Notes under the pieces: generated by a model
Told to the model about the DNA's origin: nothing
The model's database searches: none
What the model saw: only the letters and a program-made list of their open reading frames with translations
Translations under genes and position numbers: made by a program
In this document: positions 63,815 to 64,000 of the stretch, piece after piece
Layout: each line of letters starts with the position of its first letter
Numbering within the stretch: position 1 is the stretch's first letter
NCBI GenBank assembly: GCA_900552455.1
Contig: URZX01000007.1
Span: 28,569-92,568 of the forward strand
Length of the DNA stretch: 64,000 nt
Reading direction: 5' to 3'
DNA from: an uncultured Peptococcaceae bacterium
GTDB lineage: Bacteria; Bacillota; Peptococcia; Peptococcales; Peptococcaceae

Positions 63815-63871
63815 AAAGTTAAGTGCCTCCTCTATGCATGGGTGTGTTTCAAATTAATGTTTAACAGTAAG

Positions 63872-63900
63872 ATTGTATCTTATTCACGCCGCTCCCGCAA
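63872..63900 (-). promoter_or_regulatory. Promoter of the thiI operon
   Basis: TTGCGG and TACAAT with 17-base spacing on the minus strand, about 57 bases before the thiI ATG. Confidence 0.6.
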
Positions 63901-63910
63901 GGGGCTCTGG

Positions 63911-63946
63911 CAAAAAGAAAACCGCTCCGACACAAGTTCGGAGCGG
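63911..63946 (-). terminator. Terminator of a leftward gene beyond the window
   Basis: CCGCTCCGA (63922-63930) and TCGGAGCGG (63938-63946) make a perfect 9-bp stem; the minus strand continues TTTTCTTTTTG, so it ends transcription coming from the right. Confidence 0.82.
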
Positions 63947-63958
63947 CAGACTGTAGAT

Positions 63959-63993
63959 AAACCCTATTTTGGCATCTAGCCAAAATAGGGTTT
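63959..63993. terminator. Perfect 15-bp hairpin at the right edge, probable terminator
   Basis: AAACCCTATTTTGGC and its exact complement GCCAAAATAGGGTTT flank a 5-base loop; TCTC follows on the plus strand. It lies only 12 bases from another terminator, in a stretch without genes. Confidence 0.6.
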
Positions 63994-64000
63994 TCTCATT

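Overview
The window looks like a chromosomal segment of an anaerobic, fairly GC-rich member of the Firmicutes. My best guess is the Negativicutes, but no 16S gene or other decisive marker is present. The guess rests on gene content and order: ligA with gatCAB, mutS/mutL/miaA/ftsK, yhbY-proB-nadD-yqeK-rsfS, a hemA-hemC-cobA/hemD-hemB-hemL cluster with a cobA-hemD fusion, dapL, a YlbF-family protein beside miaB, and small 2x[4Fe-4S] ferredoxin. I recognise 58 protein genes and three tRNA genes. All but one protein gene (the UbiA-type prenyltransferase at 61468) lie on the minus strand, so transcription runs right to left. I see no insertion sequence, prophage, CRISPR array or rRNA, and no intergenic gap longer than about 260 bases.

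Layout in coordinate order. 1-4546: a response regulator, sensor kinase, ABC ATPase and FtsX-type permease module whose permease runs off the left edge. 4663-10711: a ligA-gatC-gatA-gatB-deoC-ydbC operon with its own promoter and terminator. 10852-12288: a lone SLC13-type anion transporter with a palindrome in its upstream region. 12494-13190: rplS and a tRNA-Glu/Val/Asp operon. 13335-18380: a second, paralogous regulator-kinase-ABC-permease module. 18487-19965: an NSS-family sodium symporter. 20021-38760: a nearly gapless run of twelve genes (ABC-F ATPase, large U32 protein, mutS2, mutS, mutL, miaA, ftsK, rimO, pgsA, trmR, a U32 tRNA hydroxylase and a DUF2905 membrane protein) covering mismatch repair, chromosome segregation, and tRNA and ribosomal protein modification.

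39018-49008: a ten-gene tetrapyrrole/prenyl run. It starts with an unrecognised 212-residue protein, then polyprenyl diphosphate synthase, precorrin-2 dehydrogenase, hemA, hemC, cobA-hemD, hemB, hemL, miaB and a cysteine-tailed YlbF protein. It makes uroporphyrinogen III and precorrin-2 but carries no later heme gene. 49082-51515: three overlapping genes (purine nucleoside phosphorylase, MtnA-type isomerase, class II aldolase) that together look like a 5'-deoxynucleoside disposal route. 51598-59071: ftsE-ftsX, dapL, a lipid-kinase homologue, murI, rsfS, yqeK, nadD, proB and yhbY. 59145-61218: a coiled-coil M23 peptidase, RNase HI and a ferredoxin. 61468-62379: the rightward prenyltransferase. 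62436-63814: thiI followed by a 49-residue protein.

The genes are tightly packed: 4-base ATGA and 1-base TAATG/TGATG overlaps are frequent, which suggests widespread translational coupling. Where a Shine-Dalgarno sequence pointed to a different initiation codon from the longest frame, I moved the start; gatA, mutS2 and probably murI then begin with TTG. The most interesting items are the phosphorylase-isomerase-aldolase cluster, the unknown protein before the polyprenyl synthase, the small gene behind thiI, the two paralogous ABC/two-component modules, and several palindromes in promoter regions.
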